From: Tenrec ecaudatus
Taxonomy: Eukaryota > Chordata > Mammalia > Afrosoricida > Tenrecidae
Length of the DNA: 64,000 nt
Direction: 5' to 3'
Assembly (NCBI RefSeq): GCF_050624435.1
Contig: NC_134531.1
Location: 255,330,812 to 255,394,811, forward strand
Shown: positions 1-11,160 of the stretch, piece after piece
How the letters are laid out: each line of letters begins with the position of its first letter
Numbering within the stretch: the stretch's first letter is position 1
Translations under genes and position numbers: made by a program
Notes under the pieces: generated by a model
Database searches by the model: none
What the model was told of the DNA's origin: nothing
The model's input: the letters and a program-made list of their open reading frames with translations, nothing else

Positions 1-55
1 CCACTGACCCTCTACTGTATCAAACATGACGCCCTTTCCCAGGAGATTAGTCCTA
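1..55 (-). repeat. RTE LINE 3' fragment, cut by window edge
   Basis: The first bases match, on the minus strand, the part of the afrotherian RTE 3' region seen again at 8850-8920, 40170-40215 and 63295-63330 (CTGACCCTCTACTTTACCAA-like followed by a TGATGTCCTT-like block). The match fades after about base 55. The element continues outside the window. Confidence 0.6.
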
Positions 56-1690
56 GGAATATGGGAGACAGTACACTAGTCCAAAATGAGACACAGTGCA
101 TGTAGAACTTTCCTAGAAGGTCATCAGATATGTCTCAAATTGTACGGACCTTTCCAGCCCCAGGAAAGAGCATCTGATTTCTAGTTAGGAACTTTGATTA
201 CACGAAACGTTTAATGAAATTTCCTAAAATTCTGAAGAATTTTTCTCCACATGAAGAGAGAATTGTGAGTGGAAGTAGTTGTAATCTTTTGATGATATAA
301 CAATTATTTTCATGAGTCTGTGAAATAGCACAGCAAATGGAAAATTTTAGAAATGAAGAGTTATAATGTACGTCTCAGAATTATATGAATTGTTTTACTA
401 GTGGTATTTCTAGTATACATTAGCATTAAAGGTTAAGTAAATTTAATGTTCCTATTTTACAATTTTATTTTTCCTTTTTTATTTGTGAGATATTTAGAAA
501 AAGAAACTTGTTTCATATTTTAAAGTGCTTCATAGTGCCCTTGTTAATAAATGACTTAAATGAAGTACTAATCAAAGTAGTTCCAGTAACTTCCTGATTA
601 GGATAGATTTCAGACAGAGAAAATATTACTTTTTTGCTTTAAGAGGATTTTGGGTTTGATCTTAAATGATAGTGTTAAAATCCATTCCTAAAGTTTTCAC
701 TGGAGTAAGATATTAGCCCTTCGTTTTCCCTTCCCCACAGTTGCTTCACCTTACTCTTGTTATTCCTTTCTTTCCGTTCACTTTCCCCGTCTTCCCACTG
801 TGTTGTATGCCTTCTTCCAAAATAGACTCATAATATACATTTTGCTCCTTGAGACAACACGGTGCCATGTTATATTTCATATCCCTCTAGTAAGGAGAGG
901 TCCATAATACATTGGGGGTGGGGGAAGTAATGCATTGGAGGTGAGTTATTGCATAAGTGAATAAAACTATGATCAATGATCAGGGGTGTATGTGCCATCT
1001 TACTGGAAAAATAGAGCATTGGGCATCTAGGGCTGAGACACATAGTTTCAGCCAGTGCCCACTGAAACATCCAATGAAAACATTGAATTAAAGTAGGAAT
1101 CATGTATGTAAGAGACATTAAAACTTGCATGACTTCCAGTTAAATTCAAATGGCCTCCATTCACATGCCACGTTAGTAGCTTCATAGTAATCGGCAGGAC
1201 CTAAAATACGTTTCCTGAAACCCGGAAAGTTCTGAGGACAATCTTGCACTCTTGGAACAAACATTTGCTGCTGAATCACTGTCTCCGAACCGATAGCTAT
1301 TTTCTCCAGTTTCATCAGTGTCCAATTCCTTTCTTATATGGTATTTCACTTCATGTTATTTTTATTTTCTAGCCAGCACAGACGTTATCATCTGTGACTT
1401 GACTCAATCTCTTATTGTTATACTCAATTCTACTGTCCCTTTTGTGTGTGTGTGTATGTGTGTTGCCAATTATTTAGCAAACCACAGTCAAAAAATATAC
1501 TTCATCTCCTTTGCAAGGTATTAATTTAAAATTATTTTAATATAATAATAAAACAGTGAACCCAGATGGAACTAGGATTTTTGTTCTCCTATTTCAGGTG
1601 AGTCTGTCAGTTCCATTTCCCATTACCCTAGTTTTGTTATAGCTGTCACTCTTTGTTTATTTATATTATGTAAGCTTTCTTCCTAATTTC
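56..1690. other. Unassigned AT-rich single-copy-like DNA
   Basis: No repeat family, RNA gene or long reading frame recognised. There is a short TG-rich run near 1443-1464. Frames here are at most 86 codons and lack any recognisable domain. Confidence 0.5.
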
Positions 1691-1800
1691 TTTTAAAAAT
1701 TTATTAGGGACTCATACAACTCTTATCACAATCCATACATACATCAATTGTATAAAGCACATCTACACATTCTTTTCCCTAATCATTTTCAAAGCAGTTG
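1691..1800 (-). mobile_element. L1 3' end, strongly 5'-truncated
   Basis: Begins with a T-rich stretch followed by GGGACTCATACAACTCTTAT, the reverse complement of the L1 3' terminus seen in sense orientation at 8190-8265. About 110 bases survive. It was probably inserted by L1 reverse transcription, but I could not see a clear target duplication. Confidence 0.75.
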
Positions 1801-2227
1801 CTCTTCCAAATTTCACTAAAAATATTGAGGCCAAATATTTTCTTCTGTTTCTAAACACCGATTCTACATACTTAATTGCTTCATCGTTATTAATAGTAGT
1901 CAAAACGAATATATCCATCTTCATTGGGGATGCAAATTTTGTGCATCACATCAATGTTCTCTTCACAGAATAAATTTAGTGTCTTTGTGTTTTTATTCAA
2001 TAGTTATCAATGACTATCAGTGATAAACAGATGCCATATTCAGAGATTTCACATTTTTTTAGACAATAACCATATAGAGAATAGTAATGCAACATCACTG
2101 ACTTATGGATAAATCTGATCTACCTATTGTATCTATAGAGTAAATAGCCAAAGTCATTCAAAGTACTGATTGGATTCTGTAAAGAACTTAGCTATTATCT
2201 TGAAACATTAGCATCTGAGTCCTCCCA
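1801..2227. other. Unassigned AT-rich DNA
   Basis: Nothing recognisable on either strand. Confidence 0.4.
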
Positions 2228-2370
2228 AAGGCACCTTGGAGGAAAGAATAATAGAGTTTCCAAAAGGATATCTCCATTGGAAACCCTGTGAGGTGCAAAT
2301 CAACTGTCAAATTCGGGGGAGGTTGTGAGTCAAAATCAACTCAACAGAGAATGGTTTGGGTTGGGTTAAT
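2228..2370 (+). mobile_element. AfroSINE copy, 3' two thirds
   Basis: Reads in the order usual for AfroSINE: a GGAGGAAAGA-like block, TTGGAAACCCTGTG, a decayed TATAGGGTCGCTATGAGTCG-type block, then AATCAACTCAACAGAGAATGG and GGTTTGGGTTGGGTT. The tRNA-derived head is missing or too diverged to see. CpG sites have decayed, so this is an old copy. Confidence 0.75.
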
Positions 2371-3291
2371 TATTCAAAAAGACATGTTGTGGGGAAAAGA
2401 AAACTGTGATTTTCTAGCAAAAGTGAAAAGACAGTGTAAGGAGGACTATTGTCTCAACAACTATGGTAAATGCAGGAGGGAAAGCTGACTGGAAGTGGAG
2501 CCTTTGGGGAAGAGAACAGAGGCTTAAAGCTACAAAATCTATTTTTGATACAATAGGTACTAATGAGCAACTTAAAGTGATACCTTAACTTTTACTGAAG
2601 TCATTTGACTATAAGTTGCTGCCACTCAGAAACAAAACAAACTAGCTGGAAGTATTTAATTGCAATTGACACAATTACAATTGGGATCAATAAGCAACAT
2701 TACAATAAATAGAAAATTGAAATTATGAAGTATATAATTTTACTTGCATCCCGAATCAATGCCCATAGAAGCAACAGTGAGAAATCAGAAGATATACTGC
2801 ATCGGCCAAAAATGTTTTTAAAATGTTAAGAAATAGAGTTGTCACATGTGCCTGACTTATTACGTGCTATTTTCACTTGTTTCATAGGCATGCAAAAGTT
2901 GGACAATAAATATTCAAGACTGAAGAAGGATTGATTTTCACCTGTGCATGATCCAGATTACACTACAGTTTTGTGTTTAAGCCTGAGGGATACAGCCAAA
3001 CTCTCTTTCCTCTAATTGATACCTTTTTGCTTTCTGTAAAATCCTTTTTGTAATTTTACACATAATTTTCCAACTTCTGCTGCTATCTATGCAAAGGAAC
3101 AATTTTCAGAGACAAAATTTCTCTAAAGTTTTCCTTCTTTAAGGAAGAAAGGTTTATGAGATACTTATAAAATTCCAGTAGATTTTCCAATACATTTCAT
3201 TTGTCATTAATTAATATTGTCAAAGACATATAGCTCATTAGGATTTTTTTAATTCTGATATTAAAATTGTGAAATACAATTATTTCACAAG
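2371..3291. other. Unassigned AT-rich DNA
   Basis: No repeat or gene recognised. An open frame at 2288-2488 lies partly inside the preceding SINE and has no domain. Confidence 0.4.
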
Positions 3292-3296
3292 ATTAT

Positions 3297-3822
3297 TGTG
3301 ATAGGTAGGCTTATTGTGCCAACCTGGCCAATGAACACATGTGGGATTAATTGAAAGCCAGTATAATTGTACGGCGGGGAGAGAAATGGCTCGTGAGCCT
3401 CCCCTTTCTTGTCTCTTGCTCTTTGATGATGAGATCAGTGTGAGGCTCCCTTAGCTTGTTCTCTGCCTCAACCTGCAAGCTACACTACCTGTGGGACACA
3501 CATCCCATGGACTGTGTCTCTGTAGTTTGAGGTTCCTTCAAGACCTGCTTCAACATGGTACTGGAGTATACATTGCTTGAGCTGGGGACTGTCAGACCCT
3601 GTAGTCTGGCTGAGTGTTGGTGACCTGCCTTCCTGTTTGCTGCTTGTGATTAGATTGTCTGAAATACTCTACAGAGGACTCAGCTGTGTGCTTCCTTACC
3701 TTGTACCACGTGGCCCTCTTGACTTGAAAGACTGCCAGTGTATTAGCTGTCTCACAGAACTGAATTGCACTGAGCTATTTGTACTGCTCTACAGACTAAT
3801 TAGCTTTTTGCTTGTCATGCTG

Positions 3823-3886
<64 letters not shown>

Positions 3887-3942
3887 CACCCATCTAAAAT
3901 CATGAGTGTGGTCTTATTTCTCTCGAATCTCTGGGTAACACA
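3297..3942 (+). mobile_element. Solo ERVL-like LTR with intact 5-bp target duplication
   Basis: Starts TGTGATAGGTAGGC and ends CTGGGTAACACA, the TG...CA boundaries of a long terminal repeat. It is flanked on both sides by ATTAT (3292-3296 and 3943-3947), the 5-bp duplication expected for ERVL integration. The ends resemble mammalian MLT2-type LTRs (TGTGATAGTTAAT at the start, TTTCTCT...CTAACACA at the end). No internal retroviral sequence is present, so it is a solo LTR left by recombination. A tetranucleotide repeat has expanded near its 3' end. The open frame at 3577-3897 is LTR sequence read through that repeat, not a gene. Confidence 0.88.
3823..3886. repeat. (TATC)n microsatellite, 16 units
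   Basis: Uninterrupted TATC tandem units within the 3' part of the solo LTR. A second array of the same motif, on the other strand, lies at 18644-18722. Confidence 0.97.
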
Positions 3943-3947
3943 ATTAT

Positions 3948-5288
3948 GATCAACTCTAGATATGTCAATTAATTCTCATCACCATATATGGTGACTGTCA
4001 TTATTCTGCCTGTAGGTAAATTTACTCTTACTTACTAAATAGTAAGGAAATTGAAGTATGTGCATTCTTTAAGAAAATTCATGTTGATAAAATACTACTA
4101 ATTTGTGGAATAATCAGTATTTAGAAGAAATGCATAAAGTTATACAGTTTATGTTGATTTGAGCTTGACACGATTGCTTTTTAAAAATATGCTAATTATA
4201 CTAATTAAAATATTAAATCTAGTTAATTATAGCCATTTTAATGTTTATTTTTATTTATATTATTAAATTAAAATACTTGAATAAATTTTACTAATCATAA
4301 AAAATCATTTAAAGCAATTTTCTAGTTACTTGTGAAAGGAGATGTATAAAATTGTTAAAATATTTGAGAAGACACAAGGGCATAATATGCTTATTAGAAT
4401 TATCTCTTTCCTCTCTGTAGGAATAACCTTTTAGCAGCTTGATATTTAAATGCGAGGCATATTACAATGTGGTATGATGATTTTATATGTGAATAGGTTA
4501 AAATGTTTTTGTATTTTTAAAATTTGGCTTGTTATCTTGCCTGTGACTTCTACATTCAGATAATTATTTTTTCTTGAGTTTTGAGTACAAGAAATATCAT
4601 GTTGCAATGAGGAGTTTAGTTTTTACTCTTTCATATACAATAACCAATTTTACTCCAATTTCCAAGTAATTCACTTTGATTTTCTCTGACTTGAGTGAAC
4701 ATAAGCAATTTTCAAAGTAAAATTTCCAAAAAATATAAGAAGAAATACATGGGACAATTAACATTTAAGAATGAATCTACCCTTTAGAATTTTCACACAC
4801 TGTAGGAACACATTATAAAGGTAACAAGGATTTTAAGGTACCGTATGTAAAAAAATCCTAAAGAACGTAAAGAACTGAAATTAAGATGCCCTTGTGTTTT
4901 AGAGTTCTTGTGATTTATGCAGAAGTGTAACTACCCAAGATATATAGAATTTATACTCTGTGTGCTATTAGTATAGCCACTCATGTTTTGCGTTTTTAAT
5001 TATTTCCTTCCTATAATTATTCTTAAACATAATTAAATTTTAGAATATATTTAAGTTGAGAAAGAGGAGAAGATACTACAGAGATTTGTCCTAAGTTCTA
5101 CATTCAGTTTCACCGTTACTAACATGCTACATTGATGCGTGTACACACTGGTTACAAGTACTGAGCACCAGCAGTTTTGTTTCTAGGCTGTCTCGGCTGA
5201 CAGAGCTCAGAATGTGTGGATATAAACATATATGTGTATGTACAAATAATCCTATATATAATTACCTAGTTAGAGGAGGCTAAAACGG
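3948..5288. other. Unassigned very AT-rich DNA
   Basis: No repeat family or gene recognised. The stretch around 4170-4310 is especially rich in A and T. Confidence 0.4.
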
Positions 5289-5502
5289 AATTCTCCTAGT
5301 GACGAGATCCCTGCTTGCACAGTGTCATGCCTGCTTTCCTGATAACCATACGAATGGTGAGTGAACCTCCCTAAAGGCATGGGAACAAGATCTATTTATC
5401 TGCTCACAGAAAGATTACAGTCCAAGATACACAATGAAACAGCACTATTCTGTCACATCATTGTAACTCGTTGGAATTAACTTGATACTCCTTAACAACA
5501 AA
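5289..5502 (+). mobile_element. AfroSINE, decayed
   Basis: The 3' half aligns by eye with other AfroSINE copies: AGATCTATTTATCTGCTC, AGAAAGATTACAGTCCA, CTATTCTGTCACATC and a terminal CTCCTTAACAACAA. The 5' tRNA-like part (about 5289-5385) is much weaker. Confidence 0.65.
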
Positions 5503-7084
5503 ATGGTCATCTATAATTATTCATTATTACCACTTGGAATATTCTATCCTGCCCATCTGTGTTTATACATAAATTCTTATTTCAACCAGAGAAACCTGCT
5601 ACTATCCGTCACTCATCTACTTACTAATCCATTCTAATATACAATCGCAACAGTAGTGAAGAGCTTCCCATATGAGAACCCACTTTGTCAAGCAAAGTAC
5701 AGTGCTTATCTATAGTTGTTTGCATTTCAGTCTTACATACACCCTCCGTTCTTTTCCAAAATGACTGAAATCAGTAACTTTATCCCCCGCTCACTCAATG
5801 TGATGATTCCCTACATGTGTGACACAGTTATATGTTCTGAGAGCATATGCCCTTTCTTGCTTTTGATGGATAGAGAACGATACTTGTCTCTGAGATCGTC
5901 CCTCACAAACATTAAGGATTCCAGATGTTACCCACTTCAATATTACATAAATGTGAACTTTGTGAACAATGCGTATGCCACGTGACAGAGCTATCCCATG
6001 ATTCTGAAGTCCTACAGCCTTCGAATCTAGAAACCAGTCACCCAAGGTGTTTGGTTATGTCTGTGAAGTATCTGTCTATAATAATACATTTTATGAATAT
6101 GTGTCATATATAGATAGTTCTCTGTGTGCACATATATGCATACACTTGTCCCTATCCATATAAGTATATGCCTATACAGCAATACGTTACCATATGATTA
6201 CTTTGGGGAGATTGTTGGTGAGTTTGTCATATTATATTCTTAATACAGCATTCTTCTCTTCTGAGCACATCTCAGGGACACCATCTGAGTTCAGCTATGC
6301 ATGCTACACAAACATTTGATACAGCACTTGAAGTGATTGTCTTGTAGCTAGCACAGAGTTATATAATTGATTTGATTCACCTTTTAAAAGTCTGTATTTT
6401 TTACTGTAGTTACACATCACTTTAATGAAATTAAAGTTATACATTACATTAATGAAAGTATAAATTGTATACAATTTTTATGATGCTACACTCCATCCCC
6501 CTTCCATTTGTTATTTCAGTATTTTTTCCTCTCTGTAACTTGACAGACTATGAACTACTTGAGTGTTGTTCACAATACCATTTAGATTTCCCATAATATT
6601 TGACTATAAATCTTTCTATGGTCATTTTTAGTGATTGCTAGATATTAAAATATATACAACTTATCAGAGCCTACTGGTATATATATGTATTTACTGTATA
6701 TATTTTACTGACTTAAGTAAAGTGTGAGCAACTTGTAATCTTTTATTTCTTTTACAATATAATTGCAAATATTTTCCCAAATATGAAATAGGGTAAAACA
6801 GGCCAACATAATTTTTTTACACATCAAAGAAAAATACACAAAAATGTTTAAAAATTCATAGCTCATGATATATATTTCTATTTTTGTTTTAGTTATTTAT
6901 TGTTTACTTTACTCTGTTATTGAATTTATTTTCTGTTATAGTCTTCTTGTATGGGGAATTGCCTTGCCAAAATTGCTAGTGTAGGCCTTCTGGAGGCAAC
7001 AATTAAATTGTTTTCATATCTGTTGTATAATATCTCAGGTTTTTAGTTATCCTTTGCAGGTGTAAGGAAATGAAATTAGTGTGC
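5503..7084. other. Unassigned AT-rich DNA
   Basis: No recognised repeat. Overlapping open frames on both strands at 5716-6113 (62 to 89 codons) share the same bases, have no domain and look like chance. Confidence 0.4.
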
Positions 7085-7911
7085 ACGATCAATGTTAACG
7101 ATGTGAGTAGAGCAAAGCTTTCAGATCTTCAGTTGTTAACGGAGCATAACTCAAAAGGAGAGGACCAGTTGCAAACATCCATTACTAATCAGAACATAAA
7201 AGGTATGATGTATGAATCGAGGAAAGTTGGAAGTCATCAAAAATGAAATAGAATGCATAAAGATCAGTAGGCTAGGCATCAGTGAGCTACAATGGCCAGT
7301 CCATTTATGAGGATTGTCCATTTTTAATCTGACAATCATATGATTCACTGAGCTGAAATAACAAAAAAACCCTGAAGTTTAAAGTTGAAATACGGAAAGA
7401 TTCTATGTGCAAAATGTTGAATGGTACAGGAAACCTCAAAGATGATGGAAGCAATACACAGAATCAGTGTACGAAAAATAATTTGTAGTTATTCTCTCAT
7501 TTTAAGGAATAGCATATGATAAAAAAATAGTAAAGAAGAAAAATTTTAAGTCTTCAGGAATTGACATAATATCAGCTGAAAATATAAAAAACTGATGCAA
7601 GTCAGTAAGCACTCACTATTTTATGCCAAGAAATTTTCAAGGTAGTTATCTGACCAATCAACTAGAAGAGATCCATATTTTGGCCTACTCTCTGCCAGGT
7701 GACTCGAGAGAACCTTCATTATGGAATATAATTCAATATAAAGAAAGCAAAATTCTCACCACTGGACCAGTAGACCCAATTCTAAATGGAGATAGTACTG
7801 AAATTGTGAAGGATGCACAATCAATGCTCACAGAAGCAGTCGTGGAGAAATCTAACCAGGTTTGGTATTGAGCAAATCAACTCCACAAAACCACTTTAAA
7901 GTGTTAGCAAG
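7085..7911 (+). mobile_element. RTE LINE copy, segment 1 (endonuclease and RT remnants)
   Basis: Sense-strand RTE/BovB-clade LINE. About 7170-7350 matches the endonuclease part (GGAAGTCATCAAAAATGAAA, TCTGACAATCATATG). About 7430-7690 matches the start of the reverse transcriptase part, and 7730-7900 its end (CACTGGACCAGTAGACCC, AAATGGAGATAG). Around 7690-7735 roughly 0.7 kb of RT sequence, including the YADD catalytic motif, is missing compared with the copy at 24892-26422. Frames are broken, so it is a fossil. It is interrupted after 7911 by an L1 and resumes at 8437. Confidence 0.85.
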
Positions 7912-8422
7912 CCTGATGATGCTGGGAGAGTGGAGGGTGAGTGGGTTGGAAAGGGGGAACTGATTACAAGGATCCACATGTGACCTCTTCCTTGGGAGAG
8001 GGACAGCAGAGAAGGGGGGAAGGGAGACTCCAGATGGGGCAAGATATGACAAAATAACGATGTATAAATTACCAAGGGCATATGAGGGAGGGGGGAATGG
8101 GGAGGGAGGGGGGGGCGGAAAGAGGACCTGATGCAAGGGGCTTAAGTGGAGAGCAAATGCCTTGAGAATGATTGGGGCAGGGAATGTATGGATGTGCTTT
8201 ATACAATTGATGTATGTATATGTATGGATTGTGATAAGAGTTGTTTGAGTCCCTAATAAAATGTAAAAGAAGAAAAGAGAAAAAAATGATTAGGGCAAAG
8301 ACTGTACAGATGTGCTTTATACAATTGATGTATGTATATGTATGAACTGTGAAAAGAATTGTATGAGCCCCAATAAATTGTTAAAAAAAAGAATAATATA
8401 ATAAAAAAATAATAATTAAAAA
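7912..8422 (+). mobile_element. 5'-truncated L1 with a doubled 3' terminus
   Basis: G-rich L1 3' UTR ending in the AATAAA-containing terminus near 8256-8262, followed by an A-rich spacer and then a second copy of the last ~105 bases of the same terminus (about 8288-8382), ending in a longer A-rich tail. The whole unit is flanked by AAAGTGTTAGCRAG (7898-7911 and 8423-8436), a 14-bp duplication of the host RTE with one transition. One duplication around both termini suggests a single insertion event. Confidence 0.85.
8085..8117 (+). other. G-quadruplex-capable G tracts in L1 3' UTR
   Basis: Four or more closely spaced runs of three to eight G (GGGAGGGGGG, then GGGGAGGGAGGGGGGGG). G-rich tracts in L1 3' UTRs are known from other mammals. 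Confidence 0.8.
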
Positions 8423-8436
8423 AAAGTGTTAGCGAG

Positions 8437-8714
8437 CAAAGATGTGAGTTTGAGGACTAAGGTGTGCCTTCTCTAAGCCATGGGATTTTTGAACTCTAAC
8501 GTGCATGAGAAGGCTAGAATAAAGAAGAATAATGAATAAAGAAGATAACAGTAAAATTAGTGCATTTGAATTATGGTGTTGGCGGAGAATACTGAAAATA
8601 ATATGGCCTAACAGAACAAGCAAATCTGCGTGGAAGCGATAAAGTCAAAATCCCCTTAAAATCGAGGATGAGGAGATGTTGTCTCACCTACTTTCTACAG
8701 GTTATCAAGAGAGA
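8437..8714 (+). mobile_element. RTE LINE copy, segment 2
   Basis: Continues the element begun at 7085: GCAAAGATGTGAGTTTGAGG, then ACTAAGGTGTGCCTT, GAATTATGGTGTTGGCGGAG and ATCTGCGTGGAAG correspond to the C-terminal region of the RTE protein. The segment ends in TCAAGAGAGA (8705-8714), which is repeated at 9188-9197 on the other side of a nested insertion. Confidence 0.85.
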
Positions 8715-9187
8715 CCGATGTTGTTAGGTACCATCAATTGGTTACGGCAGATAGCAGCATTGCGCACAACAGAATGACCATTCCCAGGGCTTGTCATTCT
8801 CAAATTGTTCCTATGTGTGAACAAATGCTGGCAGCCACTGTGTCAGTCCATCTCTTCCAGAGCCTTCCTCTTTTTTGCTGCCCTCCCTCTTTACCAAACA
8901 TTATCTTCTCCAGGGACTGTTATTTCTGACAACACGTCCAAAGTATGTAAGATGAAGACTCGCCACCCTGCCTCCCAGGAGTTATCTGGCCATACTTCTG
9001 GGACAGATCAGTTTGTCCTTCCAGCAGTCCATGGTCCTTTTTAATATTCTTTTCAAGCAACACAATCCAAATACATTGATTTTTCTTCGGTCGTCCTTAT
9101 TCAATGTCTAACTTAAATACTATGGCTTGCGTCAGGCACAGCTTAGTCCTCGACATAATGTCCTTGCTTTTCAATATTCTGAAGAGG
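8715..9187 (-). mobile_element. Antisense RTE 3' end nested in a sense RTE copy
   Basis: Reads TGTTGTTAGGTACCATC, then the usual antisense RTE 3' blocks (GTCAGTCCATCTCTTCCAGA, CCAGGGACTGTTATT, CCAAAGTATGTAAGATGAAG, TCTTCGGTCGTCCTTATTCA) and into the C-terminal coding part. It is flanked by TCAAGAGAGA on both sides (8705-8714 and 9188-9197), so it is a genuine insertion rather than an inversion. The low-complexity frame at 8738-9044 is part of it. Confidence 0.85.
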
Positions 9188-9411
9188 TCAAGAGAGAGTA
9201 TCTTTGGAAAAGGTCATCGTACTCAGTCAGATAGAGGTTTAACAAAAACAGGGAGACTAGCGATGAGATGGGCTGACATAGTGGCTGTAACAAATGTTAG
9301 GGTTCAACCTTAACGATTGTGAGGATGGTGTAGGACTGAGGAGTGTTTCACTCTGTTGTCCATGTGATCACTATCAGTCAGAACCAATTGGATAGCACCG
9401 AACAACAACTA
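9188..9411 (+). mobile_element. RTE LINE copy, segment 3 (3' end)
   Basis: Host RTE resumes with TCTTTGGAAAAGGTCATCG, runs through ATGGGCTGACATAGTGGCTG and ATTGTGAGGATGG, and ends with the tail GATAGCACCGAACAACAAC. With 7085-7911 and 8437-8714 it makes one element split twice. Confidence 0.85.
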
Positions 9412-9412
9412 A

Positions 9413-10435
9413 ATTTTATTCCATTGATCTCTTTGTCGATTGTTATGCTACTGCCAGACTGTTTAAAGACTTAATTAGATATTATTTTGTAGTAATTGTT
9501 GAAATCATAACTTGTTAATTCCCCTAGTTTGTTATCTTTTCAATATTAGCTCAGTTATTCAGTATCTTTTGCAATTCCATGAGTTTTAGAATTCACTTGT
9601 CAATTTCTACAATGAATTTAATATGCATTCTAATAGGGATTTGCATGTACCTATAGGTTAATTTGGTTGTTATTGCCATCTTTAAAATACTTGATGATTC
9701 ATTAACATTGACCTTTTCATCTATTTAAATCTTCTTTAATATCTTTAAACATTATTTTACAGCTTAAAAAGAATGTTCTTTATTATTTTTCTTACTTATT
9801 AAATATTTTATTCCTTTTAATGGTGCTCTTTATAATTATGTTTTTCAATAGTAGACTACAAGTGCACGTAAATTCAATTGATCATTGAATGGTGCTTTTG
9901 CATACTGAAACTGCCTTGAATGTGTTTGTTTTAATATTTTAAGTGTATTGTATAGATGCTGCAGCATTTTCTGTATACTAAAGCATGGCCTATGTGATAG
10001 ACATCTTTAGCGGCTCCCTTTCTAATGGAGATGTCCTTTGTTTCTTTGTAGTGCCTGCTTTCTTTGCCTAGATTTTCCAGTAGAATATTAAGAATGTTGA
10101 GAGTAAGCACCCATGAATTCTTGTGTAGGTTAGCAGAAGGTAGCCAGTGGTTAGTCACAGAGTATAATGCATAATGCTAGATGTGTGCTTCCATTTCAGT
10201 TTTGTTTTTATTTTGTAAATATTTTTATTAAGAAGTGTTTTTTTCATGTAAGTGTGTTGAATCTTGCCTTAAATTTTCTCTGTATTTATTAATATGATCA
10301 TGTATTTCATTGATATTTGAACTACTCTTACTGGTTTCAGGTGTTATATGTTATTCGATATGTGCACTTTTTCCTTTAATGTTTGTTAATTTGTCACTTC
10401 ATATAATATCATCTCATATAAATTTCTTCAGCTTT
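9413..10435 (-). mobile_element. Ancient L1 ORF2 fragment, antisense
   Basis: TTCCATTGATCTCTTTGTCG followed by ATGCTACTGCCAGACTGTTT is the antisense of a widely conserved mammalian L1 ORF2 region. Further along, CCTAGATTTTCCAGTAGAAT and AATGTTGAGAGTAAGCACCC match the next conserved antisense block. Strongly diverged and with internal gaps, so much older than the L1 copies with the lineage-specific 3' end. Confidence 0.65.
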
Positions 10436-10940
10436 GATATGATTCAAAATAAGTGAATATAATGTTAATGATATTAAAGAAAAATCTTGCTGAATTACAA
10501 TAAAGAAAATGTGTTTGTCACTCATGCTCAATCCATTGCATAAATTTTGAGTTGTCTTCACCTAGTCACGACTGAGTGATCCCAGTCCTTTCAACTTAAT
10601 AAATATTCAGAACCCTCAGATCCTCAAATGGATCCTGAATATATATGATAACAATACAGGGAAGACAAAGGTCAAAATCATGGGAAATTCTAGGGACATG
10701 CAACCATATTTTCTTGTTTATATTGGAATTATTTATCTTAATTTAGATGAATATTTAATGCTACCAGGATTGAAACAATTTAGCAGATAAGCAGAACAAC
10801 ATGAGAAATATGACAATATAATAATAAATGGAATTGAAAATGGAACTAGGTCTAGTTCAATAAAATCGCACAGGAGGAAGTATTGATGTCAGAGTAGAGA
10901 AAGAGGGAAGAACCACAGAGACTAGTCCGACAAAACTGTC
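10436..10940. other. Unassigned DNA
   Basis: No recognisable repeat or gene. Confidence 0.35.
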
Positions 10941-11160
10941 TTGAAGTACAATGCTGTCTGTGAGAAGATGTGCTCTACCCACATTCAAGGAAATCCATTC
11001 AGGCATCTGTATATAATGTTACTGGCATGCAATAAGCATTCTACATCGGAAAAACGGCTAAAAATGATTGCTATTACTTTGTTCAGTGGTCAATTGTAAT
11101 GAATGAATTTCCTTGAATGTGGATAGATATAATCCTCTCACAGACAGCATTGTACTTCAA
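10941..11160. repeat. Inverted repeat made of RTE endonuclease sequence
   Basis: Left arm 10941-11000 and right arm 11101-11160 are reverse complements, 53 of 60 positions matching by my count, around a 100-base loop. Both arms correspond to the RTE endonuclease region (CTTGAAGTACAATGCTGTCT). Either two RTE fragments inserted head to head or one was duplicated in inverse orientation. Confidence 0.85.

Noticed and set aside
3823-3886. CRISPR-like or satellite array
   Set aside because: Simple tetranucleotide microsatellite without spacers; no direct repeat/spacer pattern anywhere in the window.
3577-3897. 106-codon frame ending in a repeated Leu-Ser-Ile-Tyr stretch
   Set aside because: It is the translation of a solo LTR and its TATC microsatellite.
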